From contig DUEQ01000386.1 in assembly GCA_011192085.1 (NCBI GenBank), forward strand, positions 1 through 5,642: DNA of 5,642 nucleotides. Direction: 5' to 3'. Shown here piece after piece: positions 5,632-5,642 of this stretch (position 1 is the stretch's first letter; every line of letters begins with the position of its first letter). A model generated the notes under the pieces. That model had not been told where the DNA came from. It searched no databases and was given only the letters and a program-made list of their open reading frames with translations. The position numbers were made by a program, and so were the translations under genes. This stretch comes from Caldilineae bacterium (GTDB lineage: Bacteria; Chloroflexota; Anaerolineae; J102).

Positions 5632-5642
5632 GCTTTGGTGGC

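Overview
All identifiable genes in this GC-rich window lie on the minus strand. They read from the right edge to the left as two adjacent blocks. The organism is a bacterium: the window has a cobalamin riboswitch, an intrinsic terminator and Shine-Dalgarno-type sites. A thermophilic or anaerobic lineage such as Chloroflexota would fit the high GC, the presence of CbiZ and the ABC-2 exporter type. That placement is only a guess, because nothing here is taxonomically decisive.

Right block (about 5619 down to 3042): an ABC-2 type export system with one ATPase (4747-5619) and two six-helix permeases (3930-4739 and 3042-3836). The permeases share motifs at matching positions, so they look like an ancient duplication forming a heterodimeric channel. 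The substrate cannot be read from the sequence. A 93-bp AT-richer spacer carrying a tandem GTGAACT repeat separates the two permeases. The second permease has no visible Shine-Dalgarno site.

Middle (about 3041 down to 2698): a 344-bp gene-free stretch that is the control region of the left block. It holds a candidate promoter (2987-3016), a cobalamin riboswitch (about 2782-2912), an intrinsic terminator (2724-2761) and the cobT ribosome binding site. The layout is that of a transcription-attenuation switch: when adenosylcobalamin is plentiful, the downstream genes should be turned off.

Left block (2697 down to the left edge): a cobalamin nucleotide-loop assembly and salvage operon in the order cobT, cobS, cbiZ, cbiB. 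CbiZ cleaves scavenged adenosylcobinamide to adenosylcobyric acid. CbiB attaches the aminopropanol (phosphate) arm again. CobT activates the lower-ligand base, and CobS joins base and corrinoid. The guanylyltransferase (CobU or CobY) needed between CbiB and CobS is not in the window and may lie beyond the left edge. The cbiB gene is cut by the left edge: only its first 51 codons are present, so a minimum-length ORF search could miss it.

I found no mobile element, CRISPR array, tRNA or rRNA. Most of the window is a recognisable, well-understood arrangement. The points most worth a second look are the riboswitch architecture, the lack of a terminator between the exporter and the B12 operon, and the odd spacer between the permeases.
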